From NCBI RefSeq assembly GCF_009729855.1, contig NZ_WODA01000025.1:744001-808000 (forward strand): a DNA stretch of 64,000 nucleotides, given 5' to 3'. Below are positions 25,124 through 33,421 of the stretch, piece after piece (position 1 is the first letter of the stretch; each line of letters begins with the position of its first letter). The position numbers and the translations under genes are program-made. This stretch comes from Agromyces luteolus. GTDB taxonomy: Bacteria > Actinomycetota > Actinomycetes > Actinomycetales > Microbacteriaceae. Under the pieces are notes generated by a model. It had not been told where the DNA came from. It saw nothing but the letters and a program-made list of their open reading frames with translations, and ran no database searches.

Positions 25124-26242
25124 TCAGTAGGAGGCGGCGGTGTTGAACGAGACGAACGCGCCGCGCAGCATCTCGACGGTCTCCTCGTCGAGCGCCGCGT
25201 GCACGCTGAGCCGGACGGTCGCGAGCCGCGTGGTCGTGGTGAGTCCGTGGTTGTGCATCGACGCGGTGAGCACCGTCACCTGCTCGGGCTCGGGCTCCAG
25301 CACCACGATCCCGGCGCGCTCGCGCTCGTCGCGGGAGCTCACGACGGGCACCGCGAACTCGTCCGCGAGGTCGATCACGCGACTGACGTTCTCGGCGACG
25401 CGCGCGTTGACGGCCTCGACGCCGACCTCGGCGAGCTCCTCGAGCGCCGCCGCGAAACGCGCCCCGGCGATCGGGTCGGGATTCGACACGCGGAAGGCGC
25501 GAGCACCGGCCGCCGGCGGCGGCACCTCGTCCCACACCTCGTCGTCGTCGGTGCCGGTGAACCCGGAGAACACGGGCGTGAGCCGCTCCGCCGCACGCTC
25601 GGACAGGGCCATCACGCCCGTGCCCCACCCGGCGCGGCACCACTTCTGCCCGCCGGTGACGACCACGTCGGCGGCCTCCCACGGCGCGTCGACGATGCCG
25701 AACCCCTGGATCGCGTCGACGACGAGCAGCCGGTCGCCGATCACCTGGCGGATGCCCTCGAGGTCGCACAGGTAGCCGGTGCGGCTGTCGACGAGGCTCA
25801 CCGCGACCGCCGCGACGTTCGCCTCGAGCTGGTCGCGGATCAGCCCAGGGGTCACCTTGCCGTGGTCGGTCTCGAGCCACGCCGGCTGCACCGAGTGCAG
25901 TGCCTCGTTCGCACGCACCGCGGCGATCGGGACGCTCGGGAACTCCCCCGGGGAGAGCAGCACCGTGCCCGTGAGGCCGAACATCGCGTGCATGAGGCCC
26001 GTGGTCGTGTTCGGGATCGCCACGATGCGATCGGCCGCGACGCCGGTCAGGGCGGATGCCGCGTCGCGGAGCCTGCGGTCCTGGTCCCGGAACGCGTCCA
26101 TGCTCCCGTGCCGGGCGCGCTCGAGCACCTGCGCGAACGCCAGGTCCTCCTCGACCGCGACGCGCGCGAGCGGACCGACGCGCGCGTAGTCGAGGTAGCC
26201 GGGCTCCTCGCCGAATCCGGCCAGGTAGTCGTCCATGCTCAC
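25124..26242 (-). CDS. Class V aminotransferase-like PLP enzyme
   Basis: A 372-residue fold-type I PLP protein. The PLP lysine lies in VVVTGGQKWCRAGWGTG; the cofactor Asp in LLVVDAIQGFGIVD, and NTTTGLMHAMF is the phosphate region. It resembles selenocysteine-lyase/isopenicillin-epimerase-like members of the class V family; the reaction cannot be decided from sequence. The start is GTG at 26242 or ATG at 26236. It stands alone on the minus strand, downstream of the prenyl synthase gene. Confidence 0.82.
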   Translation of the reverse strand: MSMDDYLAGFGEEPGYLDYARVGPLARVAVEEDLAFAQVLERARHGSMDAFRDQDRRLRDAASALTGVAADRIVAIPNTTTGLMHAMFGLTGTVLLSPGEFPSVPIAAVRANEALHSVQPAWLETDHGKVTPGLIRDQLEANVAAVAVSLVDSRTGYLCDLEGIRQVIGDRLLVVDAIQGFGIVDAPWEAADVVVTGGQKWCRAGWGTGVMALSERAAERLTPVFSGFTGTDDDEVWDEVPPPAAGARAFRVSNPDPIAGARFAAALEELAEVGVEAVNARVAENVSRVIDLADEFAVPVVSSRDERERAGIVVLEPEPEQVTVLTASMHNHGLTTTTRLATVRLSVHAALDEETVEMLRGAFVSFNTAASY

Positions 26243-26303
26243 GGGCGGTGCCCCCTTCTCCGAGGCATATCCTGACAGAATCCTGATCGATTCGTGAGCG
26301 GGA

Positions 26304-27089
26304 TCAGCTGCCGAAGCGCCGGTGGCGACGCGTGTAGTCGCGTATGGCCCGGAGGAAGTCCACCTCTCGGAGGTCCGGACCCAGCGCCTCGACGAAGTAG
26401 AACTCGCTGTGCGCGGCCTGCCACAGCATGAAGTCGCTGAGGCGCTGCTCGCCCGAGGTGCGGATCACGAGGTCGGGGTCGGGCTGGCCGCCGGTGTAGA
26501 GGTGCTCCCCGATCAGCTCGGGCGTGAGCGACTCGGCGAGGTCCTCCAGGCTCCGGCCCTCGGCATGGTGGGATGCCACGATCGAGCGCATCGCGTCGGT
26601 GATCTCGCGGCGTCCGCCGTAGCCGACCGCGAGGTTGACGTGCAGGCCCCGCTTGCCCTCGGTGCGGTGCTCCGCGGCGTCGAGCGCGGCGACGAGCGGC
26701 TCGGGCAGTCCGGCGTCCGACCCGACGTGCTGCACCCGCCAGTCGCGGTAGTGGCTGAGCTCCTCGGCGAGTTCGGCGATGATCTCGATGAGGTCGGCGA
26801 GCTCCTCCGACGTGCGATTGCCCAGGTTGTCGGACGAGAGCAGGTAGAGCGTCACGACCGAGATGCCGAGGTCGTCGCACCACTCGAGGAACTCGCGCAT
26901 CTTCGCGGCGCCGGCGCGGTGGCCGTGGGCTGCGGACTCGTACCCCAGCTGCCTCGCCCACCGGCGGTTGCCGTCGATGATCATCGCCACGTGTCGTGGC
27001 AGTTCCGCCTCGTCGAGTTCCCGGCGGAGCCGATTCTGGTAGAGCCGATAGAGAAGGCCGCGACCGGGGCGCTGATCGCTCGTCTGCAC
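26304..27089 (-). CDS. Z-isoprenyl diphosphate synthase (Rv1086-type)
   Basis: A 261-residue cis-prenyltransferase that condenses isopentenyl diphosphate onto an allylic primer. The catalytic Asp39 lies in AMIIDGNRRWARQLG. VTLYLLSSDNLGNR, LHVNLAVGYGGRREI and the diphosphate site DLVIRTSGEQRLSDFMLWQ follow. DGNRRWA, instead of the DGNGRWA of undecaprenyl synthases, and the opening LLYRLYQNRLR match the short-chain Z-farnesyl diphosphate synthase Rv1086. It may make a short precursor, or serve as the undecaprenyl synthase here. TAGCGT ends 6 nt before the GTG start, so the mRNA is probably leaderless. Divergent from trhA, as in mycobacteria. Confidence 0.9.
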   Translation of the reverse strand: MQTSDQRPGRGLLYRLYQNRLRRELDEAELPRHVAMIIDGNRRWARQLGYESAAHGHRAGAAKMREFLEWCDDLGISVVTLYLLSSDNLGNRTSEELADLIEIIAELAEELSHYRDWRVQHVGSDAGLPEPLVAALDAAEHRTEGKRGLHVNLAVGYGGRREITDAMRSIVASHHAEGRSLEDLAESLTPELIGEHLYTGGQPDPDLVIRTSGEQRLSDFMLWQAAHSEFYFVEALGPDLREVDFLRAIRDYTRRHRRFGS

Positions 27090-27095
27090 CCGACC

Positions 27096-27158
27096 ACGCT
27101 ACTCCCCCGCGCGCGTTCGGACACTCACAGCCAGCCGTGATGGGGCTGCACCTACGCT
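27096..27158. promoter_or_regulatory. Divergent leaderless promoters of prenyl synthase and trhA
   Basis: On the minus strand TAGCGT occupies 27101-27096, 6 nt from the GTG at 27089. On the plus strand TACGCT occupies 27153-27158, 6 nt from the ATG at 27165. Both genes would be transcribed from their first codon. The 51 bp between the boxes must hold both -35 regions. Confidence 0.5.
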
Positions 27159-27164
27159 GTCACC

Positions 27165-27962
27165 ATGACCCAGCGCGAACCCGAGGACGTCGCCGAGCAC
27201 CTGCACCGACCGGCGGCCGAACTCGATCGCGCGGACGCCGCGGTCGCCGCCGACGAGCGCCTCGGCCCCGACATCCCGAACCTGCCCCTCATCGACGCGT
27301 CGCCGGAGCATCCGGCCGACCTCAAGCCCAGCTGGCGGGGATGGATCCACGCCGGCACGTTCCCCCTCACGATCGCCGCGGGCATCGTGCTCATCGTGCT
27401 GGCGGACGGCGCCGCGGCGAAGTGGGCGTCGGCGGTCTTCATGCTGACGTCGATGCTGCTCTTCGGCAACTCGGCGCTGTACCACCGGTTCAACTGGAAG
27501 CCGCGCACGAAGGTGATCCTGAAGCGCATCGACCACGCGAACATCTTCCTCCTGATCGCGGGCACCTATACGCCGCTGTCGATCCTCGCGCTCCCGCCCG
27601 AGAAGGGGCTCATCCTGCTGGTGCTGGTCTGGGGCGGCGCGCTCATCGGCATCGCGTTCCGCGTCTTCTGGATCGGGGCGCCGCGCTGGCTCTACGTCCC
27701 GATCTACGTGCTGCTCGGCTGGGCGGCCGTGATGTACCTCGGCGACCTGCTCGCGGCGAGCGTCGCCATGATGGTCCTCGTGATCGTGGGCGGCGTGCTC
27801 TACACGATCGGCGCCGTGGTCTACGGGCTGAAGAGGCCGAACCCGTGGCCCGGGCACTTCGGGTTCCACGAGATCTTCCACGTGTGCACGGTACTCGCGT
27901 TCATGTGCCACTGGACGGCGACGCTGCTCATCGCGATCGATCCGGCGTACCACGGCGGCTGA
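27165..27962 (+). CDS. trhA: Hemolysin III / PAQR-family membrane protein TrhA
   Basis: A 265-residue protein with a 60-residue hydrophilic N-terminus and seven membrane helices. PAQR metal-site residues are visible: GNSALYHRFNW (helix 2, Ser and His), KRIDHANIFLLIAGTYTP (Asp and His), and the C-terminal GFHEIFHVCTVLAFMCHW with two His. Bacterial members affect membrane homeostasis and are probably not toxins. The gene diverges from the Z-prenyl synthase gene, the same pairing as Rv1085c and Rv1086 in mycobacteria. Confidence 0.9.
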   Translation: MTQREPEDVAEHLHRPAAELDRADAAVAADERLGPDIPNLPLIDASPEHPADLKPSWRGWIHAGTFPLTIAAGIVLIVLADGAAAKWASAVFMLTSMLLFGNSALYHRFNWKPRTKVILKRIDHANIFLLIAGTYTPLSILALPPEKGLILLVLVWGGALIGIAFRVFWIGAPRWLYVPIYVLLGWAAVMYLGDLLAASVAMMVLVIVGGVLYTIGAVVYGLKRPNPWPGHFGFHEIFHVCTVLAFMCHWTATLLIAIDPAYHGG

Positions 27963-28016
27963 CGCTCCACCGCCTCGACGGCTCGACCGGGCTCGGACGG
28001 CGTCGCGGCCGGGCCG

Positions 28017-28337
28017 CTACCGCTCGTCGCGGTCGACGGGCGGGGTCTCGGATGCCGCGGCATCCGTCTGCGGTGCGTCCGCGTCGCCGGGCGAGACGTC
28101 GCCGTCGGCAGCCGCCTCGGCTGCGGCGGCCTCCTCGGCGGCGAGGCGCTCCTGCGCCTCGGCCCGGTAGTTCACGCGGCGGATGCGGCGGACCATGTCG
28201 AGCACGAGCAGCAGCACCGCGACCATGATGAGGATGGTGGCGATGAAGCCCACCACGCCCGGAGTGACGTCGTTCGGGTCGAACTCCTCCTCGGCGGCCG
28301 CGACGAGCGTGATCGCCGACGCGAGCGCGGGGCTCAT
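28017..28337 (-). CDS. Small single-pass membrane protein, unknown function
   Basis: A 106-residue protein. A short N-terminal segment (VAAAEEEFDPNDVTPG) precedes a membrane helix at about residues 27-48, followed by basic RRIRRVNYRAEAQER and an acidic Ala/Asp tail. Position between greA/DUF4307 and trhA matches small proteins such as Rv1083 of mycobacteria, where it accompanies the mycothiol conjugate amidase gene mca; no mca is present here. Its tail coding region contains a perfect GGATGCC palindrome. Function unknown. Confidence 0.7.
   Translation of the reverse strand: MSPALASAITLVAAAEEEFDPNDVTPGVVGFIATILIMVAVLLLVLDMVRRIRRVNYRAEAQERLAAEEAAAAEAAADGDVSPGDADAPQTDAAASETPPVDRDER
28049..28066. 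repeat. Perfect palindrome CGGATGCCGCGGCATCCG
   Basis: Third identical copy of the 18-bp palindrome, in the coding region for the C-terminal tail of the small membrane protein. Confidence 0.85.
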
Positions 28338-28403
28338 CGGCGGTCTCCGCGAGTGGTGACGGCGGGCGCGACGAGCATCGGATTCCCTTCAGGGACGGCG
28401 GGT

Positions 28404-28423
28404 TAGGCTGGGAGCCAAGCCTA
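28404..28423. promoter_or_regulatory. Back-to-back -10 boxes TAGGCT-N8-AGCCTA
   Basis: TAGGCT on the plus strand (28404-28409) and TAGGCT on the minus strand (28423-28418) form a 6-bp inverted repeat between divergent genes. Each can serve as a -10 box: the plus one for the DUF4307 gene, the minus one for the small membrane protein gene. Confidence 0.4.
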
Positions 28424-28451
28424 GACGATCCACCCGGGAAGGAGCCGCGCG

Positions 28452-28970
28452 GTGCCCCCACGCGAGTCCGCCGACGCGGCGGCCGAGGACGCCGCACTCG
28501 ACGGCTCTCCCGCACCCGCCGGCGCACCCGCAGCCGCCGCCGAGCCGTCGTCCGCGGGCGCGAGCCGGTCGGCGGCCCCGCCCGACCTCGCCGGGCGCTA
28601 CGGCCGCACGCCCGCCAGGCGGCGCCGTGACCGGTCCATCCTCATCGGCGGCGCGATCGCCTTCGCGGTGGTCCTCGTCTCGTGGGTCGTCTGGGCCGGG
28701 CTCGACGGCAGCAGGCCGCTCGTGCAGGCCACCGACCTCGGCCACGAGCTGCTCGACGCGCGCTCGGTCGAGGTGACGTGGCGGCTATCGGTCCCGTCGG
28801 GGAACGCGACCGCGTGCGCCGTCCAGGCGCTCAACGAGGACTTCACCGTCGTCGGCTGGAAGGTGGTGGAGATCCCGGCGTCCGAGCGGCCGCTCCGCAC
28901 GTTCACCGAGACCGTGCGGACGGCGCAGCCGGCCAACACCGGTTTGATCTCCCACTGCTGGCTTCGGTAG
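28452..28970 (+). CDS. DUF4307-family membrane protein
   Basis: A 172-residue protein. Residues 1-55 are Ala/Pro-rich and end with AGRYGRTPARRRRDR, the DUF4307 entry motif. One membrane helix lies at about residues 58-80, then an outer beta domain with VQATDLGHELLDARSVEVTWRLS, CAVQALNEDFTVVGWKVVEIP and LISHCWLR. Function unknown; in actinobacteria the family is typically next to greA, as here (and Rv1081c-Rv1080c). GTG start at 28452 with GGAAGGAG. The greA promoter lies inside its last codons. Confidence 0.85.
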   Translation: MPPRESADAAAEDAALDGSPAPAGAPAAAAEPSSAGASRSAAPPDLAGRYGRTPARRRRDRSILIGGAIAFAVVLVSWVVWAGLDGSRPLVQATDLGHELLDARSVEVTWRLSVPSGNATACAVQALNEDFTVVGWKVVEIPASERPLRTFTETVRTAQPANTGLISHCWLR

Positions 28971-28973
28971 AAT
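28944..28973 (+). promoter_or_regulatory. Strong promoter of greA
   Basis: TTGATC (28944-28949) and TAGAAT (28968-28973) with an 18-bp spacer give a near-consensus vegetative promoter. The -10 box overlaps the stop codon of the DUF4307 gene; the leader to the greA ATG is about 50 nt. Confidence 0.75.
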
Positions 28974-29030
28974 TGGTGATTCGCCCCGGCAGACGCTGGG
29001 GCGACACGTCTATTCACGGGAGTGTGCACC

Positions 29031-29522
29031 ATGGCGCAGGACGCCACCGTCACCTGGCTCACTCAGGAGGCCTACGACCGCCTGAACGCCGAACTCGAGC
29101 ACCTCTCCACCACCGGCCGGGAAGAGATCGCCAAGCGCATCGAGGCCGCGCGTGAGGAGGGCGACCTCAAGGAGAACGGCGGCTACCACGCCGCCAAGGA
29201 CGAGCAGGGCAAGCAGGAGGCCCGCATCCGCCAGCTCACCGAGCTGCTCCGCCACGCCGAGGTCGGCGAGGCGCCGACCTCGAGCGGCGTCGTCGAGTCG
29301 GGCACCGTCATCACCGCCGTCGTCGCGGGCGACGAGGAGCGGTTCCTCATCGGCAGCCGCGAGATCGCCGGCGACTCCGAGCTCGACGTCTTCAGCGAGC
29401 AGTCGCCGCTCGGCGCGGCGATCCTCGGCCTGAAGGTCGGCGACTCGACCTCGTACACCGCCCCGAACGGCCGCGAGATCGCCGTCGAGGTCACGGGCGT
29501 CGAGACCTGGTCGGGGCAGTGA
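29031..29522 (+). CDS. greA: Transcription elongation factor GreA
   Basis: A 163-residue factor that enters the RNA polymerase secondary channel and stimulates cleavage of backtracked RNA. The N-terminal coiled coil carries the catalytic acidic tip in EAAREEGDLKENGGYHAAK (residues 43-61). The C-terminal FKBP-like domain ends FSEQSPLGAAILGLKVGDSTSYTAPNG. Start at ATG 29031, with CGGGAGTG upstream. It has its own promoter and is followed 21 bp later by a perfect terminator hairpin, so it is a monocistronic unit. Confidence 0.97.
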   Translation: MAQDATVTWLTQEAYDRLNAELEHLSTTGREEIAKRIEAAREEGDLKENGGYHAAKDEQGKQEARIRQLTELLRHAEVGEAPTSSGVVESGTVITAVVAGDEERFLIGSREIAGDSELDVFSEQSPLGAAILGLKVGDSTSYTAPNGREIAVEVTGVETWSGQ

Positions 29523-29543
29523 CGCGCTGACCGCCCGAACGTC

Positions 29544-29573
29544 GAACGGCCCCTCCGACCGGAGGGGCCGTTC
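29544..29573. terminator. Terminator between greA and ilvA
   Basis: GAACGGCCCCTCC (29544-29556), a GACC loop, and GGAGGGGCCGTTC (29561-29573) form a perfect 13-bp hairpin between convergent genes; it can act in both directions. Confidence 0.9.
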
Positions 29574-29596
29574 CGCGTCACGGGGCCGTCATCTGG

Positions 29597-30880
29597 TCAC
29601 TCGGCGATGATCTCGGGCTCGTAGCCGGCACGTCGCAGGATCGCGACGACCTCCTCGCGGTGCGCGGGGCCGCGCGTCTCGACCGAGAGCTGCAGCGCGA
29701 CCTCGGAGATCTGCATGCCCGCGCCATGGCGGGTGTGCAGCACCTCGACGACGTTCGCGTTCGCCGCGGCGAGCAGCTCCGAGATGCGCGCGAGCTGGCC
29801 CGGACGGTCGGGCAGCCCGATCCGCAGGGTCAGGTAGCGGTCGGATGCCGCGAGCCCGTGCGCGATCACGCGCTGCATGAGCAGCGGGTCGATGTTCCCG
29901 CCGGACAGCACGACCACGAGCGGCCCGTCGGAGCGCACCCTGCCGGTCATGAGCGCCGCGACCCCGACCGCGCCGGCCGGCTCGACGACCAGCTTCGCCC
30001 GCTCGAGCAGCACGAGCAGCGCCCGCGCGATGTCGTCCTCGCTCACCGTGACAACCTCGTCGATCGCGTCCCGGATGATCTCGAAGTTCAGCTCACCCGG
30101 CTTGTACACCGCGATGCCGTCGGCGATCGTCGGGACGACGGGAACCGCGACCGGTTCGCCCGCGGCCAGCGAGGGCACGTAGGGCGAGGCGTTCTCCGCC
30201 TGCACGCCGATCACGCGGATCGACCGGCCGAGCGCCGCGGCCTTCTGCTTGGCCGCGCTCGCGATCCCGGAGGCGAGCCCGCCGCCGCCGATCGGCACGA
30301 CGATGGTCGTGGCATCCGGGGCCTGCTCGAGGATCTCGAGGCCGAGCGTGCCCTGCCCGGCGATGACGTCCCCGTGGTCGTAGGGCGGGATCACGGTCGC
30401 GCCGGTCTCCGCCGCGAAGCGGGCCGCGGCCTCGAGCGTCTCGCCGATCGAGTCGCCGCGGAGGACGACGTCGGCGCCGTAGGCCTTGGTCGCCTCGAGC
30501 TTGGGAAGCGCGACGCCGACGGGCATGAAGATGATCGCGCGGATGCCGAGCTCGCGCGCCGCGTACGCGACGCCCTGGGCGTGGTTGCCGGCCGACGCCG
30601 CCACCACGCCCCTGGCACGCTCCTCGGCCGTGAGCGCGGAGAGGCGGTTGAACGCGCCGCGGAGCTTGTACGACCCCGTCCGCTGGAGGTTCTCGCACTT
30701 CAGGTGCACGGGCACCCCCGCGATCGCGCCGAGGTGGCGGGAGGTCTCCATCGGGGTGCGGCGCGCGATGGCGGCGACCGTGCGCTGGGCGTGCTCGAAC
30801 TCCGCGAGGGTCGGGCCGGGGAGCGCCGCTCCCGTGGCTCCGCTCGGCGCGGTGGAGGTGGTGTCGAGGGCGTGGTTCAT
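29597..30880 (-). CDS. ilvA: Threonine ammonia-lyase (threonine dehydratase)
   Basis: A 427-residue PLP enzyme converting threonine to 2-oxobutanoate and ammonia, the entry to isoleucine synthesis. The PLP lysine lies in RTGSYKLRGAFNR; the phosphate-binding glycine loop is VVPIGGGGLASGI; SAGNHAQGVAYAA is also diagnostic. A single C-terminal ACT domain starts near residue 345 (LRIGLPDRPGQLARISELL). One ACT domain instead of the two regulatory repeats of E. coli IlvA puts it among the shorter TdcB/IlvA-like forms. The ATG is 1 nt after the stop of the AI-2E-family gene, so the two are co-transcribed. Confidence 0.93.
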   Translation of the reverse strand: MNHALDTTSTAPSGATGAALPGPTLAEFEHAQRTVAAIARRTPMETSRHLGAIAGVPVHLKCENLQRTGSYKLRGAFNRLSALTAEERARGVVAASAGNHAQGVAYAARELGIRAIIFMPVGVALPKLEATKAYGADVVLRGDSIGETLEAAARFAAETGATVIPPYDHGDVIAGQGTLGLEILEQAPDATTIVVPIGGGGLASGIASAAKQKAAALGRSIRVIGVQAENASPYVPSLAAGEPVAVPVVPTIADGIAVYKPGELNFEIIRDAIDEVVTVSEDDIARALLVLLERAKLVVEPAGAVGVAALMTGRVRSDGPLVVVLSGGNIDPLLMQRVIAHGLAASDRYLTLRIGLPDRPGQLARISELLAAANANVVEVLHTRHGAGMQISEVALQLSVETRGPAHREEVVAILRRAGYEPEIIAE

Positions 30881-30881
30881 G

Positions 30882-32117
30882 TCACCGTCCGTATCCGGGT
30901 CGCTGGGGTACCGTGCGCCACAGCGGAGAGCGGATCTCGGCGGGCGGGGGCGGTTCGGCCTGCTTCCAGGCCCCGCCCGAGATGTACATGATCATGACGT
31001 TGGCGACCGCGGCGACCGGCACCGCGAAGAGCGCGCCCGGGATGCCCGCGAGGAGCGACCCCGTGGCGACCGCGACGACCACGCCGAGCGGGTGCACCTT
31101 GACGGCCGTGCCCATGATGAGCGGCTGCAGCACGTGTCCCTCCACCTGCTGCACGAGGAGCACCACGCCGAGCATCGCGAGCGCGATGCCCCAGCCGTTG
31201 TAGACCAGGGCGACGAAGACCGCGAGCGCACCCGTCACGACCGCACCGACGATCGGGATGAACGATCCGAGGAAGACGAGCACGGCGATCGGGATGGCGA
31301 GCGGCACGCCGAGCAGGAGGGCGCCGAGGCCGATGCCGACGGCGTCGATGGCGGCGACGAAGATCTGCACGCGGACGAAGTTCTCGAGGGTCGCCCAGCC
31401 CGACCGGCCCGCCCCGTCGATCGCGGCGCGCGCGCGCCGGGGGAAGATCCCGACGATCCACGCCCAGATGCCGCGTCCGTCGATGAGGATGAACAGCGTC
31501 GCGAAGAGCGCGAGCAGCAGCCCGGCGAGGAAGTGCCCGATCGACGAGCCGACGGACAGCGCGCCCGACACGAGCACGCCGCTCTGCTGCTGCGCGGCCT
31601 CGGTCACCTGCTGCACGACCTGGTCGATCTGCTCCGGCGTGACGTGGAGCGGACCCTCCAGCAGCCAGGCCCGGAACTCCTCCCAGGCGATGACGCTCTG
31701 CTCGGCGAGGTCGGCCGAGCCGCGCACGATCTGCGAGATGCCGAGCGTGAACAGGCCGCCGACGAAGGCCAGGGTCGCGACCATCGCCGCGGCGACCGCG
31801 AGTCCCTTCGGCCAGCGGTGCCGCTGGAGGAACGCGGAGAACGGGACGAGGAGCGCCGAGATGAGGATCGCCACGAGCACCGGGATGATCACCAGCCGGA
31901 GCTGGATGATGAGGAAGATCACGACCGCGAGCACGCCGCCGACGAGCAGCAGCCGCCACGACCAGGCGGCGGCGACTCGCATCGAGTAGGGCACGGACGC
32001 CGCGGCATCGCGCACGGGCTCGGCATCGCGCGGTGGCTGCTCGGCCGCCCGCTCGGACGTGGAGGATCGGCGCACGCGCATCCGCCGCGCACGCGAGGTC
32101 CCCTTCGCCTCGGTCAC
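30882..32117 (-). CDS. AI-2E family transporter (PerM/TqsA-like)
   Basis: A 411-residue membrane protein with about eight helices and the family signature region FVRVQIFVAAIDAVGIGLGALLLGVPLAIP, then FIPIVGAVVTGALAVFVAL and LQPLIMGTAVKVHPLGVVVAV. Members export or pass small solutes; some are Na+/H+ antiporters, and the autoinducer role holds for few. TAGACT (32129-32124 on the minus strand) ends 6 nt before GTG 32117, so I start there rather than at GTG 32123, which abuts the box. It overlaps nothing but is 1 nt from ilvA downstream. Confidence 0.88.
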   Translation of the reverse strand: MTEAKGTSRARRMRVRRSSTSERAAEQPPRDAEPVRDAAASVPYSMRVAAAWSWRLLLVGGVLAVVIFLIIQLRLVIIPVLVAILISALLVPFSAFLQRHRWPKGLAVAAAMVATLAFVGGLFTLGISQIVRGSADLAEQSVIAWEEFRAWLLEGPLHVTPEQIDQVVQQVTEAAQQQSGVLVSGALSVGSSIGHFLAGLLLALFATLFILIDGRGIWAWIVGIFPRRARAAIDGAGRSGWATLENFVRVQIFVAAIDAVGIGLGALLLGVPLAIPIAVLVFLGSFIPIVGAVVTGALAVFVALVYNGWGIALAMLGVVLLVQQVEGHVLQPLIMGTAVKVHPLGVVVAVATGSLLAGIPGALFAVPVAAVANVMIMYISGGAWKQAEPPPPAEIRSPLWRTVPQRPGYGR

Positions 32118-32188
32118 CGTCACAGTCTAGGCGCGGGTCCATGCTCGGACGGCCATGTGTCGGCGGTCGCCGCTAGGGTCGAGGGACC

Positions 32189-33421
32189 ATGGTCGACCAG
32201 GTCTCCCCCGCCCTCGCACGTCGTATCGCCCTCGCCGCGCAGGGCTTCGGCCGCACCGGGGCGGCGACGCCCGGCACGCGGCAGCTCGCGGGCGTCGTCG
32301 ACCGCCTCGGGCTCCTGCAGATCGATTCGGTGAACGTGTTCGAGCGCAGCCACTACCTCCCGGCGTTCAGCCGCCTCGGGCGGTACGACCGGGGCCTGCT
32401 CGACCGGATGGCGTGGGGCCGGCAGGGCCGCCTGGTCGAGTACTGGGCCCACCAGGCGGCCTTCATCCCGCGCGAGCTGTGGCCGCTGTTCGAGTTCCGT
32501 CGGGCCGAGTACCGGCGGGAGGGCACCTCCGAATGGGGTGGCTGGCTGAGCGAGAACCCCGGGCTCGCCGCCTGGTTGCGCGCCGAGCTCGCCGAGAACG
32601 GGCCGATGCCGGCGAGCGCGATCGAGCACGACGCGAACGAGCGCCGCGGGCCGTGGTGGGGCTGGTCCGACGCCAAGCGCACCCTCGAGTGGATGTTCCG
32701 CACCGGCGAGGTCGTGTGCGTCGAACGCCGGCGGTTCGAGCGCGTGTACGCGCTCCCCGAGCAGGCGCTCGAACCGCACCTGCTCGAGCACGGGCCGTCC
32801 GAGCCCGACGCGGTGCGCGTCCTCGTCGAGCGCGCCGCAGCCGCGCTCGGCATCGCGACCGCCGCGGACCTCGCCGACTACTGGCGCATGCGGCAGGCCG
32901 AGGTGCGCCCCGCGATCGCCGACCTCGTCGATGCGGGCGTGCTGGTGCCCGTGGAGGTGCCGGGCTGGGGCAACGGCGGCCGGGCCGCGACGGCCTGGAT
33001 GCATCGCGACGCCCGACGGCCGCGACGTCTGGAGGGCGTCGCCCTGCTCTCCCCGTTCGACCCCGTCGTGTGGTTCCGGCCCCGCACCGAGCGGCTGTTC
33101 GACTTCCACTACCGCATCGAGATCTACACGCCCGAACCCCAGCGCAAGTTCGGCTACTACTCGCTCCCCGTGCTCGTCGACGACCGCGTGGTCGGCCGCG
33201 TCGACCTGAAGAGCGATCGCAAGGCGGGCGTGCTGCGCGTGCAGTCGGCGTGGGCCGAGCCGGGCGCTCCCTCCGACACCGCGGAGCGGCTCGTCCCGGT
33301 GCTCCGCGAGGCGGCCGACTGGCAGGGCCTCGACGAGGTCGTGGTGGCCGGTCGCGGCGACCTCTCCCCCGCGTTGAGCGCCGCGCTCGGGCGATCGTCG
33401 GCTGCGCCGGAGGCCGTCTAG
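32189..33421 (+). CDS. YcaQ-type winged-helix DNA glycosylase (HTH_42)
   Basis: A 410-residue protein of the HTH_42 family, whose members AlkX/YcaQ and AlkZ unhook DNA interstrand crosslinks. The catalytic QxD motif of the YcaQ branch is Q44-I45-D46 in GLLQIDSVNVFERSHYLPAFSRLG. Other family blocks are LVEYWAHQAAFIPRELWPLFEFR and LLSPFDPVVWFRPRTERLFDFHYRIEIYTP. It may protect against a crosslinking agent, self-made or environmental; no biosynthetic genes are nearby. TAGGGT lies 9 nt before the ATG. Its stop codon overlaps that of convergent htpX by 4 nt. Confidence 0.88.
   Translation: MVDQVSPALARRIALAAQGFGRTGAATPGTRQLAGVVDRLGLLQIDSVNVFERSHYLPAFSRLGRYDRGLLDRMAWGRQGRLVEYWAHQAAFIPRELWPLFEFRRAEYRREGTSEWGGWLSENPGLAAWLRAELAENGPMPASAIEHDANERRGPWWGWSDAKRTLEWMFRTGEVVCVERRRFERVYALPEQALEPHLLEHGPSEPDAVRVLVERAAAALGIATAADLADYWRMRQAEVRPAIADLVDAGVLVPVEVPGWGNGGRAATAWMHRDARRPRRLEGVALLSPFDPVVWFRPRTERLFDFHYRIEIYTPEPQRKFGYYSLPVLVDDRVVGRVDLKSDRKAGVLRVQSAWAEPGAPSDTAERLVPVLREAADWQGLDEVVVAGRGDLSPALSAALGRSSAAPEAV

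Noticed and set aside
27165-27962. TrhA as a haemolysin or virulence factor
   Set aside because: Hemolysin III is a historical name; the PAQR fold and conserved core position point to membrane homeostasis.
30882-32117. Quorum sensing by autoinducer-2
   Set aside because: The AI-2E family name covers many permeases, and no luxS or lsr gene is nearby.
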